Assembly: GCA_947561395.2 (NCBI GenBank)
Contig: OX387190.1
Coordinates: forward strand, 27,212,858 to 27,276,857
Reading direction: 5' to 3'
DNA: 64,000 nt
From: Buxus sempervirens
Lineage: Eukaryota > Streptophyta > Magnoliopsida > Buxales > Buxaceae
The notes under the pieces are model-generated. The model did no database searches. It was given only the letters and a program-made list of their open reading frames with translations, and had not been told where the DNA came from. The translations under genes and the position numbers were made by a program. Each line of letters opens with the position of its first letter. The stretch's first letter is position 1. This document shows positions 48,350 through 59,252 of this stretch, in pieces.

Positions 48350-51070
48350 ATGTCATCTTCCAGTAACTCCAAGCCAAAAGCCAATTCTAAGGATCCAGCG
48401 TGGAAGTATTCTTTTTGGCCCGCTGTTAGTGATAAGAACAAAATTCAATGTGAGTTATGGAGGGCTATAACAGATGGAGGTATTTATAGACAAAAACAAC
48501 ATTTGATTGGTGGGTATGGGAATGTGAAGAAATGCCCAAAAGCATCTACGGAGATAATTAAAGAATTATCGGATCATATGACAAGTAATAAAAAAATCCA
48601 AAATGACTTGCTTGATGATCCTTTCAGCCACAATCCTTGGGAAATTAATGTTGAAGAAAGTGAAGATATTGAAGTGGAATGTAGTGCAGAAAAGAAAAAA
48701 CGGACAGGCAAGGAGAAATTCACACAAGTGAGTCAAGTGACTAAAAAAAAGCCACGTGAAAGGGGGCCCATGGATGGCTTTTTGAGAAGGAATCCTGAAG
48801 AAGTAATTGCAGATAGGGCTAAAGGAAATGCAGTTCAGACCACCATTAATAACAGATACAAAAAGCAGGATCGGAAAAAAATAAATCAGTATGTGGCTCG
48901 ATGGTTTTACCAAGCTGGAATTCCATTCAATACAGTGAAATTAAGAAGTTTTCAAGTAATGGTGGAAGCAATCGGTCAATTTGGACCAGGTTATCAGCCT
49001 CCATCATTTCATGAGTTGAGAGAACCACTTCTTAAGATTGAGGTTGATAGAACCAAGGATCTTTTTCAAATTTATCAAACAGCTTAGAAAAAGTATGGAT
49101 GCACAATCATGTCTGATGGTTGGACTGATAAGAGGACACGGAGTTTAATCAACTTCTTAGTGAACTGTCCCAAAGGAACATATTTCTTGAAATCAATTGA
49201 TGCTTCTAGTAAAGTATATGATGCACAGTACTTGTTTGAAGTACTTGATAATGTGATAGAAGAAGTTGGAAAAGAGCACGTGGTTCAAGTTGTTACAGAT
49301 AACCATGCTGCCTATGTTGCTGCAGGTAATTTGGGTGTCTTTTTTATTTTATTTTATTTCATCTTTAACTTGAATTCAAGTGTATTATCTTACTTGTACT
49401 TATATTTATAATGTCTTTTTATAGGTAGAAAGTTAATGGATAGGAGAAAACAACTGTTTTGGACACCTTGTGCTGCTCATTGCTTAGATCTCATATTAGA
49501 AGATATTGGGAATCTCAGGGGAACAAAGGCTATCATTGCCAAGGCCCGATCAGTTACTTCTTTCATCTACAAGCATCCACTTCTACTTAATCAAATGAGA
49601 ACCAAGATAGGAAAGGACCTAGTAAGGACAACAGTCACAAGGTTTGCTACTGCTTTCTTGAATCTTCAAAGTTTGTTTACACATAAACAAGGCTTGAGAG
49701 TTTTATTTGTTTCCTCTGAATGGAATAATAGTAAGTGGCAAAAAAAATTGAAGGAAAAAGAGTTGCAAATATTGTGTTATCAACAACATTTTGGAGAGGT
49801 ATTAGTTATTGTTTGAAAGCTTCATATCCACTTGTACAAGTTTTGAGATTAGTTGATGGTGATGAGAAGCCACCAATGGGTTATGTTTATGCTGCAATGG
49901 AGCAAGCAAGAGATTAAATCCAAAGCTTTTTTGGACATAAAGAAAGAGATTACAAACCTGTTTTGACTATTGTTGATAAGAGATGGGAAGAGCAACTCAA
50001 TCAACCATTACATGTAGCAAGCTTCTTTCTCAATCCAAGCTTGTATTTTAAAGCTAAAGACATCTCAGATGATTCTGTTGGAAAATTTGAAGTGGTTTTC
50101 TTGATTGTTTAGAGAGGATGTTTAGAGATGAAGAGTTACAAGATAAGATCTCTAGACAAATGGATACTTACAAAAATTGTAGGGACCTTTTTGGAAAAGA
50201 TATGGCAATTAGGCAAAGAGAAAAGAAGCAACCAAGTAAGTTCATTGTAATGCTTTTAAATTTGAATTTTTATTTGTAACAATTAACAACTGATTCTTTA
50301 CTAATTATTATAATACTTTTTGAAGTTGAATGGTGGGATACCTATGGAGCTAATACCCCGGAACTTCGGCGTCTAGCACTTCGAATCCTGGGGCTTACAT
50401 GCACTTCTTCGGGTTGTGAACGCAATTGGAGTACTTTTGAATTTGTGAGTAAAAATATATATCTCATTTGTATCTTTAATTTGAAGTTTTATTAAAATTT
50501 GAGATTCTTTAGTAATGTTTTTTTATTTTGTTTGCAAAGATTCATACAAAGAAGAGGAATAGGCTAGAACAAAAGCGGCTGAATGATCTTGTCTTCGTCC
50601 AATACAATCAGCGACTAAGAGAGAGATTCTTAACAAGGAAGGAAAATCCTAAAGCCTATGACCCCATTTGCTTTGATGATATTGATGAATCGAGTGAGTG
50701 GCTCACAGGAAAAGAACCGTCGGAAGACATTGTCCATGAAGGGCTTAGTTGGTTAGATGTTGATATTATTGTGGGGGCTTCTGAAGGTATTGATGGACCA
50801 TCAAAACCACAACGCAACATGTCAAGTGCAACTAGTAGTAGCACTCCAAGAAGTTCAAGTAGACATTTTGAAGGAGAGGAAGAAAACGAAGAGCCCCAAT
50901 GGACCGACTCTGATGAAACTGAAGGCAAGGAAGAAAATACATACTTAGAGTCGGATGATAATGAAGATGGAGATGAAGCTAATCATAATCGGGGACTTGC
51001 AGGTTATGGGATTGCAGGAGGCTTGCTTCAAGAAACTAATATGGATTTTACATTGGATGATGGCATCTAG
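48350..51070 (+). pseudogene. hAT transposase (BED / DUF659 / hAT dimerisation), broken
   Basis: The ATG at 48350 opens a region with a BED-type N terminus (DPAWKYSFWPAV, then a CELW...GGYGNVKKCP block), followed by the DUF659 block (CTIMSDGWTDKR) and TPCAAHCLDLILEDIG, and a C-terminal hAT dimerisation domain (WWDTYGANTPELRRLALRIL, SSGCERNWSTF, then KKRNRL). Introns separate the parts (for example GT at 49327). Breaks: a TAG at 49085 where tryptophan is usual, a frameshift near 49742 at an A run, a stop near 49915 and another frameshift near 50100. It ends in an acidic tail at 51070. The element must therefore depend on a transposase from elsewhere. Confidence 0.88.
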
Positions 51071-51440
51071 ACCTTTTGATACTTTAGATTTTTTTGATTT
51101 TTGATACTTCCATATACAATGGATGATGAATATATTTTGATTATTTTGAAATGAAAAATTGTCGCCTAGGCGACCGCCTAGACTACAGGCAGGTCTATCG
51201 CCTGGCATCGCCTAGGCGTTTTCACAACTATGTGACCAATATATATTTATATATGATACGTGATAATATTAAAACACATACACACATAACATATATATTT
51301 GAAATGAAATGCATGTAATCCAAATTTCAAGTTGGTTTAATTTAACTAAGCCCACACTGAACCGAAAACATTAAAACCCAACCCAAAGTCGGTTTGGGTT
51401 TTGCAGTTTTCAGACTTACCCAACCAAAGTTGCACCCCTA

Positions 51441-52959
51441 TTACCCACTACACAACACCCCACCCCCCCCCCCCCCCCCCAACCACCACCACCCACCCAC
51501 CCACCCATTCCCAACCCCACCACCACTACCACCCACTTGTTGGGATTTGTGCTCAGGATTACCTGCAAATAATGCTACAGCAATCTAATTTTCACAACAC
51601 CCGCATTCACCAGAAAAGTAGTACAAGTAGACAAGATAAATATAATTGGTTTGGCCAAAAACCTACTTATGTCCACAGAGAAAAATAACCTGCTCTTTTA
51701 CTTGATAATAATCACCATACAAGAAATATAACCACCTTTAGTTTAAGCCTAAACCCACCACCCTTATACACCTTATCCGCAATACCACAAGAGCTAAAGC
51801 CTTTCTCTCCCCTTTTGTCTCTCTCCCTCACCCTACATATCTTTGCCTTATTTAGATTGATTGATTTGTCTCTCACTGCCCTCACCTATTAATAGGCGAA
51901 GCTCCAAACACTTTTCAATGCTTTTAATTGTTACAATCACAGCATCAAAGGTCGACACCGAAGATGGTGCGACATTTAATGCCATCTACCTTCTGTAGCC
52001 TTTGTTGAAGAAAAGACGTAAAAAAATACAAACCTGCATAGAACATGTGGGTTCCCCCTTAAATAGGCGAGACCCACACAACACCACTCACCATCACCAC
52101 TACCCCAAACACTACTACCACAACAAGCACCATCCCTAGCCACCAACCTACACTCACCAAGAAGTAATATTTGTGAATTTTATCATTTCCAAACAAGCTT
52201 TTTTGCTTTCTAGCATCATAGCAAAAAAGAACCAAACAATTTTACTCCATGAAAGATCTTTAAAAAAAAAGGCAAAGTAATCTCTTGCTTTTTGCAACAA
52301 TTTTTTAAAGGCAATGCTAAATGCAACCACAATAAAATCATGGAGGTCAAATTTAAAATAGAAATGAATCACTAACTTATTTTATTCTATGCTAAGGAGG
52401 AGGAAAAAAATGAAGAAAACTAAATTATATTAGTTTCTTGTCTCAACAGATTTTATTTAATTCATTTTTTATATAATTAAGTAACCTATGCATCTACACA
52501 TTTTATAAGTTCAGAAAACTATTTTATAGTCGAAATCATGAAGCTCAAATAGTTTGTGAATATCCACTTCAAAATTTATTGGGACATATATGCATACATA
52601 AAGTTTATAAACTCCACCCGTTTTTTGTTTTTCTTGCTGTGTCTTTTATGCAATGCTGGTCCTAAGCCCGAATAAAAGAGGGTTATGTCAAGTTAACAAC
52701 CAAGTGTACAAACTTTTGCTAAATCTAAATAGGGCATGAATCTTGAATTATAATCCCATATAAATGCTATGGTATCTTCTAGAAACGACGCGTTGTGATA
52801 GAGCTTGATTGTAATGAGTAAATGAGCAAGGGCTAGCTAGAGCGTCCTTCGTAAACGACATGTTGTAGCACCACTAGGTTCCAATGAGAAGTGAACAAGG
52901 ATTCTCATGTCAAGTTGGACAAACGTGAGTAAAAAACCCTAGTCCAAGATAGTAGGGTT
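51441..52959. other. Intergenic DNA with C-rich tract, no gene seen
   Basis: Begins with a C run and CCACCC repeats (about 51455-51535). The rest is AT-rich; the open frames are short and unrecognised. Confidence 0.5.
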
Positions 52960-53630
52960 CGAATAGGTACTTGGAATATAAGAACATTAACAGAGAAAAA
53001 ACTAGAGCTTGTAGATACTTTGAAGAGAAGGTAGATGAATATAATATGTTTACAAGAATCTAAATGGAAATGGGATAGCTACGGAGGTTAATAAGTACAA
53101 ACTTTTGTACACAAGGAAAGGTAATAATAGAAGTGTGGTAAGAATAATGGTAAATAAAAATATGAAAATTAATGTTGTTAGTGTTAGCGATACAATAATG
53201 TGGATTAATATAGTCATAGGTCAAGAAGTTTTAAGGAAAACAAGAAGAAAATTAGTGAGGCTAGAAAAAATGCTTATTATAACTTAGGTACTAAAGAAAT
53301 GGAAAACTTTATTTATAAACTAATAAGAATTGGAGAGAAAAACGAAAGACTTAGATCAGGTTAGATGTATTAAAAGTGAAAAATAAAGAGTTTTAATAAA
53401 AGATGAAGAGATTAAAGAAAGGTAGAGATGATATTTGATGAAATTATTAAATGAGGAAGGTACATGGAGATTTAGATTCCACATAGATTATAGTATTACT
53501 AGAGAAAAAACGCATATTCGTAGGGTTCAAGCTTTAAAAGTTAAAGATTCTCTAGTCAAAATTAAAGTAGGAAAAGCCTTGGACCTGATGAATTCCAAAA
53601 TCTTGTTAATCAACTCAGTCCAATGAAATT
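52960..53630 (+). pseudogene. Decayed RTE-type LINE fragment
   Basis: The plus strand reads RIGTWNIRTLTEKKLELVD then MNIICLQESKWKW, the endonuclease start of RTE (BovB-like) LINEs, with a TAG between. Later fragments (MKINVVSVSDTIMWINIVI, and GKALGPDEF-like sequence in a shifted frame near 53570) follow in order. Many stops and frame changes make it non-functional. Confidence 0.6.
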
Positions 53631-53639
53631 CCCTAGGCT

Positions 53640-53960
53640 TGATAAATTTCTAAAAGCATCGATAGAACCTAATAGGACATCAATGTTGAAAGTAGTTAAT
53701 CAATTAAATCCTCTTAAATGCCCTAAGCCTGATGAATTTCAAGGAGCATTTGATAGAAACTATAGGGACATCGATGTTAAGGAAGCTATAAATATTCTCT
53801 CAAGGATTTTCTTTCAAAATTGTACTCCAATAATGCAACTTTCCCTATTGTTGACTTCTCATTCCAATATACAAAACATAAAGGAAACACTTCCACATGT
53901 AAACATGAGAACTTACCTTTTGCTTTGCTATCAATGGAGTTGTTGAGTGTGTCATATGTG
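53640..53960 (+). pseudogene. Decayed L1-type reverse transcriptase fragment
   Basis: Reads VVNQLNPLKCPKPDEFQGAF and INILSRIFFQN, similar in pattern to the start of plant L1 reverse transcriptase (LxxLKAPGPDGFxxxFY). It abuts the RTE fragment. It is short and degenerate, so confidence is limited. Confidence 0.4.
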
Positions 53961-54401
53961 TCTTGTCACCTGATTTGTTTGCTACTTCTTTGCCTTGAGT
54001 CCAACGCAATAATACAGATTTCTACAAACATAGAGAAAAATAGAAACAAAAATAAATGCATTATTGTCACGCTTAAGAAATTGTTTTTCTCAATTCATAT
54101 AAGCTAGTGGGAGAGTGAACCTCCTAAATCTAGATTTACCAATAATTATATCACCCCAGATACATGACTTTACTAAGAATTACTAGTGGGTGGTAGCACC
54201 AACTCAAGTGTATCAATGATGATATACCACCAGTATCAACACCAAGACGTATGATATGAACATGACTTAGATATTGCTACCACAACTATCAACACCACCA
54301 TCATTTTTGAAAATGACCACTCAAGGCAAAAATATGGCCACACCCATGGCAATAATATAATGCCATTCTTCATCAATGCACCCCTTCCCATCTCCCCTTA
54401 A

Positions 54402-54407
<6 letters not shown>

Positions 54408-54482
<75 letters not shown>
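54408..54482. repeat. TC microsatellite
   Basis: About 37 uninterrupted TC units. Confidence 0.95.
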
Positions 54483-54484
<2 letters not shown>

Positions 54485-54756
54485 TAGTCCTTAACCCTTT
54501 CCTTTTCTAGTCTTCATTTTTTTTCCAGAGTTCGCAGGGCACAATATGTGAAATCCACCTATTTTGCCGATGCTAGTCAAAATCAAGAGTTTTTTTAATT
54601 TCCGTATAGAATCCACGGGATTGCATTCAGTTTCAAGGCAAAATTTCACTAGCACAGATGAAATTTCAACAACACGGAATTCAACGGTGACGCTATCACT
54701 AGGACCACCTATTACAGAATCATTGCCCTCAACTTTAACAATATTTTCATTGCCAA

Positions 54757-55150
54757 CTCAACATCTTGTTATGGTCTAAGGTGTTAAGTGCTTAACCAAC
54801 AAAGTCTCCGTAAGTTTTAGGGCTTTTGGAGCAACGGTTAGGCACCTAAAAAATGATATCAGAGCCAGCCACCACATCTCGGGTTCGAGTCTCGGAGGGA
54901 GCGACCTATAGGGTTGATTAAAGTGCCTTAAATATATAGGCATGATGCTAAGTCATTGAATACTAATAGGTGAGTGGAGCCGCCAAAAGAGAAAGTGCTA
55001 CTATCGGATCAGTGTCAATAGAGTGGGCCACCGTGGACGTTGGCTACGGAAGCATGTTGGAATGTTACGGTCCTACATGTTAAGTGCTTAACTAACAAAA
55101 TCACCATAAGTCCTGGGGCTTTTGGAGCAACAATTAGGCACATTACACAT
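54757..55150 (+). mobile_element. TRIM-like miniature LTR retrotransposon
   Basis: A terminal repeat of about 85 bases containing GTTAAGTGCTTAAC, AACAAA and GCTTTTGGAGCAAC occurs at about 54765-54850 and again at about 55065-55150. Just after the left copy is TGATATCAGAGCC, close to the TGGTATCAGAGCC primer-binding site complementary to initiator methionine tRNA used by many plant retrotransposons. The interior is only about 0.2 kb with no coding capacity. That size and layout fit TRIM elements; outer boundaries are approximate. Confidence 0.55.
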
Positions 55151-58100
55151 CTCATCTCTTCATGTAATTGTAAAAGTTTTGCAAGAAAAATGGTTTGAAT
55201 CTGAGATGGTCCTATACATAGGTGGTCCTGGTAGTAGTGATGAGATGATCATATACCACCATCACTAACAGCACATTCATTATAACCACTTCAATTTTTT
55301 TTTCTTGCTTTCCAACAAATAAGAAAAATTAACTTAGAATTATATTTCAGAAGATCAGAATCAATGAAAATCTTTTATTATGGAGACTAGGTGAAACTAG
55401 AAACCAAGTCTCTAATTTGACCACTCAAACACTATCACCAATTCCGGGTGATATTTTCTGGTAAAATCCCGCATCCTAGATTCAAGAAACGCAATAAAAT
55501 AGAGAAAAAAGAATTCTAGATTGTATAACTCAAACAGGCTGAAGGCAACCAAAAAGAAAACTAGGCATCTTGCAGTCACGTAACAAAAATTACAATACAA
55601 CCATACCTTCATGTTCATCCCTTCTTGTTTCCTTCAACTGGAACCTAGTTTCGAAAAATATATCGCAAAAACATAAAGAAGGAAGGCTATATATAGACCT
55701 TTTGCGCCAAGCATTGTTTCTGTTAGAGTAGATTTAGGAAACCCTAACTGGAAGATTTGTCGAGGATTCGTTTAGGCGAAGAATTCGGAATAGAATCAAA
55801 TTCAAATTCAAACACGCCTTGGATTCTTAATTGAGTGAGAGAATTTATCGTGTGCATCGCAAGCTATAATTAAGTAACACTTACGGCCTTTTCCTCGTAA
55901 AAAAAGAGATTATCAAGCGCATACGAAAATACGCGTATTGAAATTGGGAACAAAAATTTTAAACTTTTTTTTATTTTATAATACTTATCTGCTTATATAA
56001 TAATATTCTATCAAAAACTAAATTCTATATCTACGAATAAAGAGATAATGTATTTATTTCAATAATTATCTATTTATATAAAATAAAATCTTAAATATAG
56101 TAATAATAAAATCTTAAAATAAATAGGAAACTATATAAATATGAAAAAGATAGTTAGAATTGAAAGTAAGTGTATCTTATGGGATTGGAAAGTGTTGCCA
56201 TCATTTTCGACTCGACTCGGGGACGCGTGAATGCGCGGGTGTACTAGCATCTGTGCCGATGCAAGAAAGGAGTTGGAAACTTTTGACTCCGGCGCTGTTC
56301 GTATGCAAAACCAAACGGGTTGTGATTTAGATATGACCCAGCCACCTGTAGATTGGAAGACTTTTGATCCGAAGATTACTAAGAAGATTGGGGTTTGTCC
56401 TCCAAGGTTTTTCCCCAATTTTATGGCAATATTGACGACGACCACGTTGGTGGTGGCCGTTTAATGTAGAATTTGCAGAAATTGAGGGTTAAGATAACGG
56501 CATTTCAAGGATGGATGGGCTGTATGGGGTGACAGCCATTTCAAAGATTGATGGATGAGAGTAGGGTGGTCTGAGAAGATCGAATAAGAGGTCTGAAGAT
56601 ACCAGAATAGCTAATGTAATTGTGTGTTGATCGAGGGATCTCTTTTCTTTGTTTACAAGTTTCTATTTATAAACTGTTTGGCTTGAACACAAAGTCTTCC
56701 AACTATCCACTCTTAGGAAGTTGAACCCCATCTTACAAACCACCCACGTTTTTAGAAAGTGGGGGACTCCACTTCCCATCTTTTTAGTTCTTGTAGACTT
56801 TTTCCAAACCACTCTTACGTAATGGGGTTTCTTAATGGACCTCACTTCCCTATTTAGGGGGACTTGTAGCGGCATAAGATTCAAGCCTACCACCAAGTTA
56901 CGACGAGTGTAAACAGAAAGTTATTAATAAAATCTCATAGTTTATGTCATTAATAAAACCATATGGTTATTTGCAAAAAGTGAATTTTGAAAATTTTCAT
57001 GATTCGTGTATATAATAATGTAGATTAGATTAGATTGGGAATGGTCTCTTCGACTATTTATATATTTATTTATTTTTTAAGGAACATCGTCACATAGAAT
57101 GACTTGAAAGGAGAAGCTCATTATACGCCTACACGTAGGGATAGCAATAAGGTGAGTTCAGGGCAGGTTTTGGTGAATCCGAACTTATTCTTATAGGAGT
57201 TTAGCCAATAACAAACCTTAACCTGCCCCTATCAGGTTGGTAACAAAGCAGAACATGTTTACCTTAGTTGGTGTATAAATGCAAAAAAAAAAAAGAGAAG
57301 AAATTTGTTTTTTAAAATAAAATATATATATATTAAAAATATATTTATTACTAAAATATGTATATCTTACATACTATATATGAAAATAAGATTAAAAACA
57401 ATATTTTAATATATGAAGGTCCTGTTTATGGTGGGGTTGGGCTAAACTTGAACCCAGCACTTACCCGATTTTACGCGTACCAAACCCTAACCATTAGGGG
57501 CGGACAGGCGGGCAAGTTAAACGGGTCATGTGATTAGGACTCTTTAACTTCAGTGTCCATTTCAATGTCTCGGTATACAATTCAAACGGGGCTCAACTCA
57601 ATGGTAGTGGCGCGATGGGTTTGACCGTGTACAAGAATAAATTGGAACTACTACCATCTACGACGCATAGTATGGTCATGTCATCAATCTAAACCGTTCA
57701 ATATCAGGCCGTGTTAATGTGATTTTTTATGCCAAAAGATAATACAATTTGATAATAAATTTATAATTGATGAAATAAATAATTAGTATTTTATATATAT
57801 AAAATAAACAAGGGACAATTACAAGTACACCCCTTGTGTTTTGTCACTTTTGCATAGACTTCGTAAAATATATGAAAAAAAGCTAAAAACACTCACAAAA
57901 CTGTTTAATTTGATCTGGATATAAATATATTTTTTGGGTTATATTAGCTTTTAATGAACTTCAAGTGGTAGTTAGATCTTTTCATCATTCTTGTTCGACA
58001 AAAAGAGATTTTTGTATCCATTTGCAGTTGTCTGAAGGAAGGTTTTTGGTATTTTCCAAGGAGGTCTATGTGCATAAATAACAAATCACAAGGAGAGGAA

Positions 58101-58442
58101 GTGTAATTATCACAAAAAATAAAAACAAAACAATTCCGAAAACTACTGTGTAATATCCTTTTCAAACACAATCTTAAAGGTTCCCATGTTTTTTGGGTTT
58201 CAATTACAATTCAGACTATTCTCATCAGAGTCCATGAAAGCATTCTTTGTGAAGGTTCTCATTAAACTGTAATGCTTATCATTTAGAGTTTCAAACACTC
58301 ATAGAACTCTTCTACTAATATAACTCTAACAATAGCATTATCAAAATAAAATTAAAAATAGATTAAACAACACACGTGCTTTAATTAATTTTGATGGAGG
58401 ATTAGGTCATCTTGGACAATTCTACTATTCCTAGAAAACTTC
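55151..58442. other. Intergenic DNA, no gene assigned
   Basis: Mostly AT-rich. A more complex stretch at 56160-56460 has overlapping open frames on both strands but no domain I recognise. A TAGGGATAGCAATAAGG phrase at about 57137 resembles an end of a small hAT-type repeat; its partner is not clear. Confidence 0.45.
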
Positions 58443-58850
58443 GGCTCCGTTTGTTTTGATGTAAAATGTTTTTAGGAAAATCAAAGATTTTGAACTGTTT
58501 GCATGAACATTGAAAAATAGATTTGAAAATGACAAATTTTCATTTTCTTATATTTGGAACAAATGAAAATCATCAAGGAAAATGACCTGAAACTTGCTAC
58601 AACCTATTGCCTCAAATAAACTTGTACCAATTAAAGAACTATTTAAAAAATCTACATAAACAATTTAAAAAACATAAAATTATAAATTATAAATAATAAT
58701 TAACACTATCCATAGTCAAGTAACATAAAATCACGATCACAATTACTGATAAATAATATTGTATTCTACATGGAAACAAACACTTGGAAAACCCTATTCT
58801 ACCCTGAAAGCATTTTCCGGATCATATTTTACATCAAAACAAACAGAGCC
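58443..58850. mobile_element. MITE with ~24-bp terminal inverted repeats
   Basis: Left end GGCTCCGTTTGTTTTGATGT and right end, reversed, GGCTCTGTTTGTTTTGATGT, both continuing AAAAT. The flanks (TTC and TTA) nearly fit a PIF/Tourist-type TTA duplication. About 408 bp, no coding capacity. Confidence 0.7.
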
Positions 58851-59252
58851 TTAATGAGGCTTCTTTCCACATCAATAGATATTATATGACCAAAGGAACA
58901 TCATACCAGGGATGTGCCAAGACAATCGAGAGAAATTGCAACATGAATAACACTCGGTGTATACAAAGTTTAAATGAACAAAACAGAAGGTACAACAGAC
59001 AAAGGTTTACCCAGAATTCTACTAATCTATAAGTTGCAAGCAACAAATTCACCCCTTCTATTAACATTACGTTTTGGTGAAAATTTGCTCCACCCAAAGC
59101 ACAGGCCCAAAAAGAAATTTCCTACCAGAAAATTCCAAAAAATCCAGAACTCTAATACAGAAGCTAAAAGAATGCAGATTACTACCGGTTTGCAGTTTAC
59201 TATAGACAAATTACATCTCAAGAGTACAGAGTCCTTCAAAAATGGTGTTACG

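Larger units (their letters stand above)
46934..51232 (+). mobile_element. hAT transposon with TGACCAAT target duplication
   Basis: TGACCAAT flanks the element at 46926-46933 and 51233-51240, the 8-bp duplication of hAT transposons. The ends are short imperfect inverted repeats (CTATGTTATTAAAGGCG and, reversed, CATAGTTGTGAAAACGCC) followed by subterminal CGCCTAGGCG motifs clustered at both ends, as known in several hAT families. Inside are a pyrimidine-rich tract (about 47280-47860), a 39-bp tandem repeat and a transposase pseudogene. Confidence 0.85.
46614..51440. repeat. Older hAT-like repeat split by the hAT transposon
   Basis: Left piece starts TAGGGTGCAAGTCG (46614), right piece ends AAAGTTGCACCCCTA (about 51435). 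The two ends are inverted copies, and both pieces contain the AACCCAACCC/GGTTTGGGTT sequence typical of small hAT-type repeats. Together the pieces total about 0.5 kb. The flanks are too decayed to confirm an 8-bp target duplication. Confidence 0.4.

Noticed and set aside
51394..51690. Proline/histidine-rich frames
   Set aside because: Arise from a C run and CCACCC repeats.
54820..54895. tRNA-derived SINE or tRNA gene suggested by GGTTCGAGTCT
   Set aside because: The B-box-like phrase sits after a retrotransposon primer-binding site between terminal repeats, which fits a TRIM better; no cloverleaf was seen.
56131..56464. Overlapping open frames on both strands
   Set aside because: No domain, no family resemblance and no splice signals that join to anything.
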